DNA of 64,000 nucleotides from Streptomyces sp. ISL-10 (GTDB taxonomy: Bacteria; Actinomycetota; Actinomycetes; Streptomycetales; Streptomycetaceae), in NCBI RefSeq assembly GCF_018614575.1, contig NZ_JAGGOJ010000032.1, positions 62,001-126,000 on the forward strand, given 5' to 3'. Position numbers and translations under genes: made by a program. Under the pieces are notes generated by a model. That model made no database searches, was not told where the DNA came from, and was given only the letters and a program-made list of their open reading frames with translations. Shown here piece by piece: positions 54,149 to 62,161 of this stretch. Within the stretch, counting starts at the first letter, position 1. Each line of letters opens with the position of its first letter.

Positions 54149-56581
54149 TCAGGTGAGCGTGCCGGTCAGCGGTTGTTCGGTCCACACGGTCTTTCCCTCT
54201 CGGGTGTAGCGGGTGCCCCAGCGCTCGGCCATCTGGGCTACCAGGAAGAGGCCGCGCCCGCCCTCGTCGGTGGTGCGGGCCCGGCGTAGGTGCGGTGATG
54301 TGTGGCTGGCGTCGGTGACCTCGCACACCAGGCACCGTTCACGGATAAGTCGCAGGGTCGCGGGACCGCTGGCGTACCGGTAGGCGTTGGTGATCAGTTC
54401 GCTGACGATCAACTCTGTGGTGAACGTCAAGTGCTCCAGCCCCCAGTCGGTGAGCTTGGCGGAGGTCAATGCGCGGGCGCGGGCGGCACTGGCGGGCTCC
54501 AGCGGCAGATCCCAGGAGGCGACGTCGTCCGGTGGCAGCGCGCGGGTGCGGGCGATCAGCAAGGCGATGTCGTCGGTGGGGCGCGTCGGCACGAGCGCGT
54601 CGACAACCGTCTGGCACGTCCGTTCCAGCGCGTCCGCAGGGCGGGTGAGCGCTGCGCACAGCCGGGTCAGGCCCACGTCGGCATCGATGTGGCGTTCGCC
54701 GATGATTCCGTTGGTGTACAGGCAGAGCAGGCTTCCCTCAGCCAGTTCGATCTCCCGGGCCTCGAACGGCAGGCCGCCCAGGCCGAGCGGTGGGCCGGCG
54801 GGCAGGTCGAGTACGGCCACCTGCCCGTCCGGGGCAGTCACCACCGGTGGCGGGTGCCCGGCGCGCGCCGCGGAGCAGCGTTGGGCGACCGGGTCATACA
54901 CGGCGTACAGGCAGGTAGCGCCGACGACTTGCTCGCCCACGGGCCGTTCGCCGACCGCCTCCTGTTCGGCTGCCAGCAAGTTGACCAGGTCGTCCAGGCG
55001 GGAGAGGACCTCGTCCGGTTCCAGGTCGAGGCTGGCGAGTGTGTGCACAGCGGTGCGCAGCCGACCCATGGTGGCCGCGGCGTGGACGCCGCGGCCCACG
55101 ACGTCGCCGACGACGAGGGCGACCCTGGCCCCCGACAGGGGAATGACATCGAACCAGTCACCGCCCAGGCCCGGGGCCCCGCTCGCGGGCAGGTACCGCA
55201 AAGCCACCTCGACGGCCGACTGGTGCGGAACCGCCCTGGGCAGCAGGCTGCTTTGCAGGGTGAACGCGGTCTGCTGCTGCTGGGTGAAGCGCCGGGCGTT
55301 GTCGATGGAGACGGCGGCGCGCGAGGCGAGTTCGAGGGCCAGTGTGAGATCGTCCGCCTCGAACGGATCCGGGCGGCGTGAGCGCCACAGAGTCATCACG
55401 CCCAGCACCAGGCCCCGTGCGGCAAGCGGCACCACCATCAGCGAGTGGACGCCCAGGTTGGGAGCGTGGGCAGGCCGGCGGGGTTCCATTGAGAACCAGT
55501 CCGGCGGCAGAACCGGTTCGAGGAGGGGCCGCCCGTCGGCCAGGCACCTGGCCTGGGGTGTGTCTGGTGCGAACTCGACCGGCTCGCCCTGCGGGTGCGG
55601 CGGGACGGGTTCTTGGGCACCGACGCTGCAGATGCCCACCCGTACCACTGGCCCTGCCAGTGCCTGCGCCGGTTCCTCACCGCGCGTCACCGGCTGCAAC
55701 AGGTCCACCGACGCATGGTCGGCGAGGTGCGGGACGATCACTTCAGCGAGTTCCCGTGCGGTCTCGCCCACGTCAAGGGTGGTTCCGATACGCGTGCTGG
55801 CTTGGCTGAGGAGGGCGAGGCGATGCTGGGCCCGCTGGCGTTCGGTGATGTCCTGGATCATTTCGGCCACGCCCAGGACCCGGCCGGAGGGATCCTCCAT
55901 CCGGAAGGATGAGACCAAGGCGACCCGCTCTCGCGCCGGGTCCCGCTCCAGGCGAGCGTACTGCTCGGAGTAGACCATTGATCTTCCGGTCTCCATCACC
56001 TGGCGCACACGGTCCACGGAGGTCCGTGCGTCATCGGGGAGGAGCAAAGCGCCGGTGGGCATGCCTCGAAAGTCTGCGGCCGGGACGCCGGTGAACCGTT
56101 CGATCGCCCGGTTGACCCGCTGGATCCTCATCTCGGGGTCGTGGACGACCAGGCCGATCGGGCACTGGTGGTACAACCCGTCGAGTACCGCGCGGTCCCT
56201 CTGCCACTCCAGGACGTCGGTGGCGAGCGCTCCGGCAAGAAGCCACTCACGGACCCGGTCATCGCGGGAGATCTCATGGACGCTCAGCCCCAGCTCCACG
56301 CGCTGTCCGCCGCGGTGTCGTACCGCGAGTACCCCGAACCAGCCGCCGGCCCTCCTGCACCTGGCCGCGGCGTCCTTGGCGGCTGGCAGATCGCGGGGAT
56401 CCACCAGGGCGTCGGATGCTGGACGACCGATCACGGCTGTGCCCGGGTGGCCGAGCAGTTCCTGGGACCGGCGGCTCCAGCCGACCACTGTTCCTCGGTC
56501 GTCGAGCACCGCCAGGACGGCGAGGTGCGCGGCGAACGGATCGTTATGGCTCTCGAAGAAGTCCGTCACCGGCTTGTCCAC
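54149..56581 (-). CDS. Multidomain PAS-GAF-SpoIIE phosphatase with HATPase
   Basis: 810 residues from the ATG at 56581. Order: PAS-like 20-125, second PAS 130-255 (DPEMRIQRVNRAIERFTGVP), GAF 265-430 (RIGTTLDVGETARELAEVIV), SpoIIE PP2C 450-660 (GDWFDVIPLSGARVALVVGD, DDIALLIA), and an anti-sigma-type HATPase 675-805 (ELIVSELITNAYRYASG, GGRGLFLVAQMAERWG). This is the streptomycete form that both senses a signal and acts as phosphatase and kinase of the partner-switching type. The start is followed by a typical short leader. No anti-anti-sigma gene is adjacent. Confidence 0.9.
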   Translation of the reverse strand: MDKPVTDFFESHNDPFAAHLAVLAVLDDRGTVVGWSRRSQELLGHPGTAVIGRPASDALVDPRDLPAAKDAAARCRRAGGWFGVLAVRHRGGQRVELGLSVHEISRDDRVREWLLAGALATDVLEWQRDRAVLDGLYHQCPIGLVVHDPEMRIQRVNRAIERFTGVPAADFRGMPTGALLLPDDARTSVDRVRQVMETGRSMVYSEQYARLERDPARERVALVSSFRMEDPSGRVLGVAEMIQDITERQRAQHRLALLSQASTRIGTTLDVGETARELAEVIVPHLADHASVDLLQPVTRGEEPAQALAGPVVRVGICSVGAQEPVPPHPQGEPVEFAPDTPQARCLADGRPLLEPVLPPDWFSMEPRRPAHAPNLGVHSLMVVPLAARGLVLGVMTLWRSRRPDPFEADDLTLALELASRAAVSIDNARRFTQQQQTAFTLQSSLLPRAVPHQSAVEVALRYLPASGAPGLGGDWFDVIPLSGARVALVVGDVVGRGVHAAATMGRLRTAVHTLASLDLEPDEVLSRLDDLVNLLAAEQEAVGERPVGEQVVGATCLYAVYDPVAQRCSAARAGHPPPVVTAPDGQVAVLDLPAGPPLGLGGLPFEAREIELAEGSLLCLYTNGIIGERHIDADVGLTRLCAALTRPADALERTCQTVVDALVPTRPTDDIALLIARTRALPPDDVASWDLPLEPASAARARALTSAKLTDWGLEHLTFTTELIVSELITNAYRYASGPATLRLIRERCLVCEVTDASHTSPHLRRARTTDEGGRGLFLVAQMAERWGTRYTREGKTVWTEQPLTGTLT

Positions 56582-56934
56582 CGCTGGACACCCCCTCGTA
56601 CGCGTTTGCCGTTGTTCTTGCCGTCTTCGTCCACGGCCGGTGCAGGATGACCTGCTGATGCCATGTCAGGCCATTGAATCCGTTCGGGATCCAGAGACCT
56701 CGCCGGCCGGGCGGCACGGCGTGGCGGCGGACTGCCGTTGTATGGCAGCGCCAGGCCATGGACGAGTTCCGCACGCTCCGCCCAGATCGACCCCACAGGG
56801 AAACGCAGACCGCTCAGCCCGCCCCGCGCGTGCGCAATCCGTTTGGCCGCCCGCGACCGACAGGCCCGTACATCCGGTCGTGGCCTGCAACATCCCACGA
56901 TGTGCAGCGCGGTTGCAGGGGCTTGCCGCCGGCT
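56582..56934. other. No gene supported
   Basis: Upstream region of the phosphatase gene and the 5' flank of the amidinotransferase relic. No motif-bearing frame. Confidence 0.4.
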
Positions 56935-57180
56935 TCACGTATCCACGCATGCTGATCGAGTCGGCGCAGCATGAGTTCGATCAGTTCACCACTCCTACAG
57001 GCCCTCGGCATCGCCGTCACGCGACCAAGACGCGGTCGACCACAGGCAACGCTTTGGCACCCCCAACTGGTCGCGCGGCTTTCCAGCACCTGCCCGTGTG
57101 ACAGCATGCTCGTGATCGGCGACGAGATCATCGAGACGCCGATGGCACGGCCGTGGCCGGTGTTTCGAGACGGGCTCTGT
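56935..57180 (+). pseudogene. Amidinotransferase relic
   Basis: YPRMLIESAQHEFDQ in one frame, LLQALGIAVTRP in a second, HRQRFGTPNWSRGFPAPA in a third, and DSMLVIGDEIIETPMA again in the second. In order these match the N-terminal half of glycine/inosamine-type amidinotransferases. Three frameshifts within 250 bases, and the catalytic Cys end is missing. The 180 bases after it hold nothing. Confidence 0.5.
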
Positions 57181-57361
57181 CGCTGATCCGCCGCCTGGCG
57201 CGAACCCGACACCTTCGTTCGCCGACGCCGACGGCACCGAACTCCGCAGGGTCGGGGCCGTGAGGCGCGTTTGGCGCAGGATTCGAGGCCGCCCGCTGCC
57301 ACTACTACGGCACAACTGCCGCCTCGGCGCCGTCTGGGGCAGATCGTCAAACGGCGGCTCA

Positions 57362-57950
57362 TCAGCTGAGGATGACTGCGATGAAGATCATGCAGGCAGC
57401 GATGTTGACCAGCCAACTGTGGGAGTTCACCCACTGCCGCAGCCGAGGCATCATCCGCTGAGCGCGCTTGCCGAACAGCAGATAGAGCAGGAGCGGCAGC
57501 GCCGCGATCAGGATGGTGGCCCCGATGAAGGGCAGCGCCGCACCCAGGCCCACATCGTGCTGCTCCATGTGTGCGCCGACGGTCAGCATGACCGCAATGT
57601 CGGACGGCATCAGCAGAATCACGACCAGAGCGATCCAGAAAGCCCTGCTCGGACCGACGTCCATCAGCGTTCCGAGCCATTTCGGCGGCTCGGCCGTCTC
57701 GCGCTTCACGTATGTCTTCACCGCGGCGATCAGCAGCAGGCCGACCAGTACGAACTGGACGATGGTTTCCACCGATCCCTTGTCGGATGGCATGCTCGCC
57801 GAGCCCGCGTGGCCCAGGAGAGCGAAGATGCCCCGCGTGACTGCGACCCCCGCCGTCGTGGCGACCGCCACGCCGAGAAGGTACGCCAGGGACACGCGCA
57901 CCGCTCGCGGGGTGGTTACGAAAATGATGAAAGGCCGTGGGTTCGAGTTT
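57362..57950 (-). pseudogene. GAP (Sap)-family membrane protein, 5' truncated
   Basis: FIIFVTTPRAVRVSLAYLLG, VAVATTAGVAVTRGIFALLG, then four more helices: FVLVGLLLIAAVKTYV, AFWIALVVILLMPSDIAVML, ATILIAALPLLLYLLF, WLVNIAACMIFIAVILS. The first transmembrane helix with its start is missing. The frame runs upstream into unrelated polar sequence to 58087. Members export or translocate lipids or small molecules, as proposed for the mycobacterial sulfolipid protein. Probably not functional, unless an unusual start restores the first helix. Confidence 0.6.
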
Positions 57951-58262
57951 TCCGAAGGGGGCTCGTAGCCGAACTCGCGGGTGGTGCGCCCAGAACGGTA
58001 CTGGGGCGGGCTCGGGTTCGTCTCGGCCCGCCGAACCGGGGGCCAGACCTCGACCTCGTACGAGTGACAGACAGCTGCGGCCGACACCGGGCCGGTGGGA
58101 CACTGCGCCGGTGTTGGTTGGTTCTGTCAGTAGTTGGTGACGTCAGTTGTTCGTGAAAGCTGACGGCACCAGGTGATGGCCCAGAAAGATGTTCGCGAAT
58201 TCTGCCGTCACCATCGGGGTTGCGGTGTCAAGCTGGATGTGCTCAGTAAAGGAGCACCCCCG

Positions 58263-58355
58263 ATGCTGCCTGGCCAGTCGAAGGTCGAGTTGTACGCCGC
58301 GCTGCGGCGCGACTCCCGCGATGGCATGTCGAACCGGGCGTTGCAGTGCAAGTAG
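58263..58355 (+). pseudogene. IS21-family IstA N-terminal relic
   Basis: MLPGQSKVELYAALRRDSRD then GMSNRALQCK and a stop. The start of streptomycete IS21-type transposases. The preceding 130 bases have repeated GTCAG/TGACG motifs suggestive of an IS21 end. The rest is gone. Confidence 0.5.
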
Positions 58356-58477
58356 GGCTGCCTTTAAGGAAGCTGTCACCAGGGGCAAGGTAGCGCTCGG
58401 TGATGCTCTGGGTTACGTCACCGAGGGCGTTGCCACTTCTCCGGACGCGGGATGAGCGGCGTCGATAGCCTTCCCGG

Positions 58478-59062
58478 GTGAGCGAACAGCAGAAGCACCG
58501 GGACGAGACTCCGGCCACGGTAGAGCAGATCGCAGCGGCGATGTCCGCGCTGGGGATGTACCACGGGGAGAACACTCCCAAGGAACACGCGGAGGAGGCC
58601 GCCCGGCTCGGCGGCCCGGACGCCTACCGGGTGCGGATGGTCAACGCGCTGCTCGGGGTGGTGCAGACCGAGGCGGCGCTGGCCGATGGCGTGAAGCTGG
58701 ACGACGACGCTCATCACGCCGCGTGGGAACAGCAGCTCACCGCCGCCGGGGCCGGACTGGACGAGGACCCGGCCAAGCGGGTCGAGTTCATCCGGTGGCA
58801 GGTGCTGCGGGCCGGGACACCGCTGCGGCTGATGGCGCAGAACCGGGAGGTCGGGCCGATCCCGCTGGCCGCCGCGCATGCCGCCACGGGCCTGCACACG
58901 CTGCTCGGGGTGATCGCCGCCAGCCAGGGCGCGGTCGCCACCGGCGACGTCGCCACCCTGGCCGCCCAGGTCGAGCAGCTCCAGGCCGCCCGCGAGGCGC
59001 TGGAGACGGCGATCGGGAACACCGATCTGCTGCTGGACATGCTCAAGTCGGTCGGTCTGTAG
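58478..59062 (+). CDS. Accessory protein of unknown function
   Basis: 194 residues with a GTG start at 58478. Entirely alpha-helical. An opening segment ATVEQIAAAMSALGMYHGEN is followed by HAEEAARLGGPDAYRVRMVN, and the C-terminal part is a coiled-coil-like stretch (LAAQVEQLQAAREALETAIG). No membrane segment or catalytic motif. It is followed nine bases later by another accessory gene, so the two form a unit. Such small helical proteins are frequent in actinomycete integrative elements and plasmids. I do not know the family. Confidence 0.6.
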   Translation: MSEQQKHRDETPATVEQIAAAMSALGMYHGENTPKEHAEEAARLGGPDAYRVRMVNALLGVVQTEAALADGVKLDDDAHHAAWEQQLTAAGAGLDEDPAKRVEFIRWQVLRAGTPLRLMAQNREVGPIPLAAAHAATGLHTLLGVIAASQGAVATGDVATLAAQVEQLQAAREALETAIGNTDLLLDMLKSVGL

Positions 59063-59071
59063 GAGTTGTTG

Positions 59072-59641
59072 ATGACGCAGGCGCCTACCCCGGGTGATGT
59101 GCAGCAGGTCCGCGAGCGGCAGCTGAACGAGGCCGCGGCGAAGAAGGCCCTCAAGGCCCATCGGCGCGAGGAGAACGAGCGCAACCGGGCGGCCCAAGCT
59201 CGCGCGCCAGGCCCGGCTGGCTCTGCCGCCCGAGGAGCGGCTGGCCGCGACGGCCGCGAGCATCGACGCGAAGTGGGTCATGCCGAAGGCGCAGGTCGAC
59301 GCCGAGGAGGTCAAGGCCGCGCAGCGGGCCGCGATGACCAGGGTCGAAGTGGTCGAGGTCGTACGTGAGATCACCGTCGAGGTTCCGGCGCCGCCACTGC
59401 CCGCCGGGTCGTACACCGAGTGCGAAGTGTGCGTCGGGCGCGGGATGCGCGACCGCTACGGGCAGGTGTCGGCCGCCACCGAGCGCCTGGTCCTCAACGA
59501 CGCGGCGGGGATTGAGGTTGCCACGATCGAGACGTGTCCGACGCATGTGCCGTATGTGCAGGCCACCGCGCGCCGCCGTGGCTTCACCACGGCGAGCGGG
59601 TGGCGGCCCGTTGCCTGCTTGGGCGGTATTCCGGCTGACCG
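59072..59641 (+). pseudogene. Coiled-coil/zinc-ribbon accessory protein, frameshifted
   Basis: ATG at 59072 starts VQQVRERQLNEAAAKKALKA then HRREENERNRAAQARA, a long charged helix. Near 59205 the frame moves by one. The second part reads PPEERLAATAASIDAKWVMP, VVEVVREITVEVPAPPLPAG and a C-x2-C-x-G-x-G knuckle (CEVCVGRGMRDRYG), with a further Cys in ETCPTHVPYVQ. After GFTTASGW it runs into the antisense of the resolvase gene, so the 3' end seems cut at the transposon border. Confidence 0.55.
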
Positions 59642-59642
59642 G

Positions 59643-60329
59643 TCAGTCCGAGGGTGCGGCAGGGCCGGGCAGCGCGGTCGCGGGCTCGGCCTCGGCGAGG
59701 GCCGCGCGACCGCCTTTGAGTTCGGGCACGTACTTGTAGATGGTATTGCGGGAGACGCCCAGGAGCTTCGCGATGGAGGCGACGGTGTTGTCCGGCTCGG
59801 ACAGCAGTTGGCGGGCGTGGCGGATCTGCTCGGAGGTCATGGCCGGGGGCCGGCCGAGGCGGGCGCCGCGGGCGCGGGCGGCGTCCAGGCCCTCGTTGGT
59901 GCCCTGGACGATGAGTTCGCGGATGAACTCGGCGAGCGCGGCGAAGACGTGGAAGACGAGCCGCCCGCCCGGTGTGGTCGTGTCCAGGTTCTCGTGCAGC
60001 GAGGTGAAGCCGATGCCGCGCTTGCGCAGTCCGGCGACGAGGGCGATGAGGTCCTGGATGGAACGCCCGAGCCGGTCGAGGGCGGGCACCACGAGGGTGT
60101 CGCCCTCGCGGACGTAGTCGAGAGCCTTCCAGAGCTCTTCGCGTTCGGCGTTCTTGCCGGACTTCTTGTCGGCGTAGATGCGGTGGCACCCGGCGGCTTC
60201 GAGTGCGAGGAGCTGGCGGTCGAGGAGCTGTCCCTTGGTCGAGACCCTCGCATATCCGATCAACTTCCCATTCGGGATGGACGGGACGGGGGCGAGGAGG
60301 TCCGGTTCGTCGTCGAGTGGCAGCGGCAC
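59643..60329 (-). CDS. Serine recombinase (resolvase/invertase family)
   Basis: 228 residues from the GTG at 60329, about 8 bases past a TACACT -10 with TTGACC upstream, which suggests a leaderless mRNA. An in-frame ATG-type start at 60404 gives 253 residues. Catalytic Ser30 is in LIGYARVSTKGQ. Then LVVPALDRLGRSIQDLIALV, HVFAALAEFIRELIVQGTNE and the basic ARLGRPP hinge. The C-terminal HTH (VASIAKLLGVSRNTIYKYVP) binds res sites. Resolvase of the Tn3-type unit, most likely. The palindrome at 60439 lies just upstream. Confidence 0.85.
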   Translation of the reverse strand: MPLPLDDEPDLLAPVPSIPNGKLIGYARVSTKGQLLDRQLLALEAAGCHRIYADKKSGKNAEREELWKALDYVREGDTLVVPALDRLGRSIQDLIALVAGLRKRGIGFTSLHENLDTTTPGGRLVFHVFAALAEFIRELIVQGTNEGLDAARARGARLGRPPAMTSEQIRHARQLLSEPDNTVASIAKLLGVSRNTIYKYVPELKGGRAALAEAEPATALPGPAAPSD

Positions 60330-60438
60330 GGGTGGAAGTGTACGCAAAACGGGGGTGGTCAAGTTGTGGGACACCAAGACTTTCTGACACCGTTTTACGG
60401 ACACGATCTCGGTATCGGGGCAACCACTTCCCGTGATC

Positions 60439-60482
60439 GTTGATCTTGCTCATCTATCGACCGATAGATGAGCAAGATCAAC
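60439..60482. repeat. Perfect 44-bp palindrome
   Basis: 21-nt arms (GTTGATCTTGCTCATCTATC then G) mirrored exactly around AC. It lies between the start region of the resolvase gene and the stop of the acetyltransferase relic. Much more AT-rich than the surroundings. It could be a terminator for the upstream gene, part of a res site, or a fused pair of element ends. No T-tract. Confidence 0.7.
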
Positions 60483-60505
60483 AAAGGTGGTCCGGTGGGC
60501 CCCGC

Positions 60506-61263
60506 TCAGCGCCCGGCCAGAAGATCGCCCCACGGCAGCGACTTCGGGTCGCGGTGGCGGACGAACATGCGCTCGCTGTCGTCGCTGCCGGTCTGCACCG
60601 CCGGGCCAAGGTGGTGCATCTCGATCTTCGCGCCGACCCCGAGCACGTCGAAGCCGTGGGAGCGGTAGAAGTCCTCCAGGTGGGGCGAGCCGACGTCGAA
60701 GGAGCCGTACAGGGTCACGAAGCCGAGCTGGTCGTAGACCTGCATGGCCCGACGCAGCAGGGCACTGCCCCAGCCCTGCCCGCGCGCCGTCTCGTCGACG
60801 GCGAGCCCCCGGATCTTGCCCGCGGTCACGGCGAGCGGATCGCCACCACATCCGGGATGCCCATGGTGCGCATCCGCACGATCGTTGACGCCGGCGGCAA
60901 CACCTCGCACGCCCCGACGATCTGGCCGCCGCTGTCCTCGGCCACCAGGACCAGGGAGCACGGCACCAGTTGCTGGGCCAGGTCCTGGCCCTTGAGGGAT
61001 TCCAGATAGTGCTCGTGGAACACCTGGACATCGGTGTTCAGTCCGTCCAGCAGCACGGTGCCCAGCGTGTTGTCGTCGATCGCCGCCCGCGCGAGCTCGT
61101 CCAGCTCGACCCCGGCGGCGGGCAGCAGCTCGTTCGCCCTGGCCCATTCCCCGGGGCGGATGCGCCGGATCGTCCCGCCCTGTTCGGGCCAGCCGTCGAT
61201 GACGAGCTGCGCGGGGATACGCCGTACGCGGGGCTGAGCCCGCTTCTTGAGCCTCTTCGCCAT
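60506..61263 (-). pseudogene. GNAT acetyltransferase, single frameshift
   Basis: The N-terminal frame from ATG 61263 (PEQGGTIRRIRPGEWARANE, SLVLVAEDSGGQIVGACEVL) ends at 60826. The next frame carries the acetyl-CoA site (KIRGLAVDETARGQGWGSAL LRRAM) and FYRSHGFDVLGVGAKIEMHH. One indel near 60840 separates them. Joined, they give a 250-residue protein of normal layout. Candidate for a recent mutation or assembly error. It lies inside the Tn3-type region as a possible cargo gene. Confidence 0.65.
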
Positions 61264-61329
61264 CCGGCCACGCTATCCACCGGCTGGTCAGCCAGAGGGC
61301 TGAATACGGGAGTTGAGTAACGGCCCGGG

Positions 61330-61797
61330 TCAGAAGGGGTGAGTTTCGGACGGTGCAGGTTCCCCGGGTCGCCCGGTGTTCGCGGCCGGACTCGGCGCAG
61401 GGCCCGGCCCGGCCTGTCCAGCACCGCCGGGGCGGTAGGTCTTGGTGACCTTGGCAGTCGCGTACGTGAGGGAGGCGGCGATCTCCTCGGCGTCGATCTC
61501 GACGACGGTGCGGCGGATGCCTTCCTTGTCGTCGAAGGTGCGCTGCTTGAGGCGGCCGGTGACGATGACCCGGGCGCCCTTGACCAGGGACTGGGCGGCG
61601 TTCTCGGCGGCCTGGCGCCAGATCGAGCAGCGCAGGAACAGCGGCTCGCCGTCGACGAATTCGTTGCGCTCGCGGTCGAAGACCCTGGGGGTGGACGCGA
61701 TCGTGAACCCAGCGACAGGGATACCTGAGTTGGTGTGCCGCAGTTCCGGGTCGGCGGTCAGGTTGCCCACCACCGTCACCAGCGTCTCGCCCGCCAT
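61330..61797 (-). CDS. Single-stranded DNA-binding protein, element-borne
   Basis: 155 residues from the ATG at 61797 (AAGGCGG upstream). A longer in-frame start at 62055 would cross the divergent HTH gene. OB fold: TLVTVVGNLTADPELRHTNS, VAGFTIASTPRVFDRERNEF, VDGEPLFLRCSIWRQAAENA, VTGRLKQRTFDDKEGIRRTV. The tail is short and Gly/Pro-rich, ending PSETHPF rather than the acidic DDDIPF of housekeeping SSB. A plasmid/transposon-type SSB, probably supporting the element's DNA processing. Confidence 0.88.
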   Translation of the reverse strand: MAGETLVTVVGNLTADPELRHTNSGIPVAGFTIASTPRVFDRERNEFVDGEPLFLRCSIWRQAAENAAQSLVKGARVIVTGRLKQRTFDDKEGIRRTVVEIDAEEIAASLTYATAKVTKTYRPGGAGQAGPGPAPSPAANTGRPGEPAPSETHPF

Positions 61798-61936
61798 CGC
61801 TGCCGCCTTTACCGTCGCCTTGCAGGTCAACCTCACCGTACCGGTGGCCACTGACACGGTTCGGCCCAACCGGTAGCCGCCGCCCGCCCCGGGCACGATC
61901 ATGGCCGTATCTGCTGTCCTTTCGGAGGGGAATCCC

Positions 61937-62152
61937 ATGGCCAGGAAGAAGCCGGCCCGCAAGCTGATGGCGGGCCCGGACCGCGACAAGGTCGCCGCCG
62001 ACCTCAAGGCCCAGTACGAGAGCGGGGCCTCCATCCGCTCGATCGCCGAGGCCACCAGCCGCTCCTACGGCGGCGTGCACCGCCTTCTCGCCGATGCCGG
62101 GGTGAGGTTCCGTTCCCGCGGCGGCGAGCTGCGCAAGAAGGCGGGCGCCTGA
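61937..62152 (+). CDS. Small helix-turn-helix protein
   Basis: 71 residues. The ATG at 61937 has GGAGGGG seven bases upstream. Basic start (ARKKPARKLM), then a resolvase-like HTH: DKVAADLKAQYESGASIRSI, AEATSRSYGGVHRLLADAGV, RFRSRGGELRKK. Similar small proteins are common in streptomycete integrative elements and linear plasmids. Divergent from ssb and convergent with tnpA. It may control either, or serve in element maintenance. The intergenic region to ssb is 139 bp. Confidence 0.8.
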   Translation: MARKKPARKLMAGPDRDKVAADLKAQYESGASIRSIAEATSRSYGGVHRLLADAGVRFRSRGGELRKKAGA

Positions 62153-62161
62153 CCCACGGGC

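Noticed and set aside
59280..60443. A 387-residue plus-strand frame continuing past the Cys-knuckle protein
   Set aside because: Everything after about 59641 is antisense to the resolvase gene with its catalytic motif, so the frame is only open by chance.
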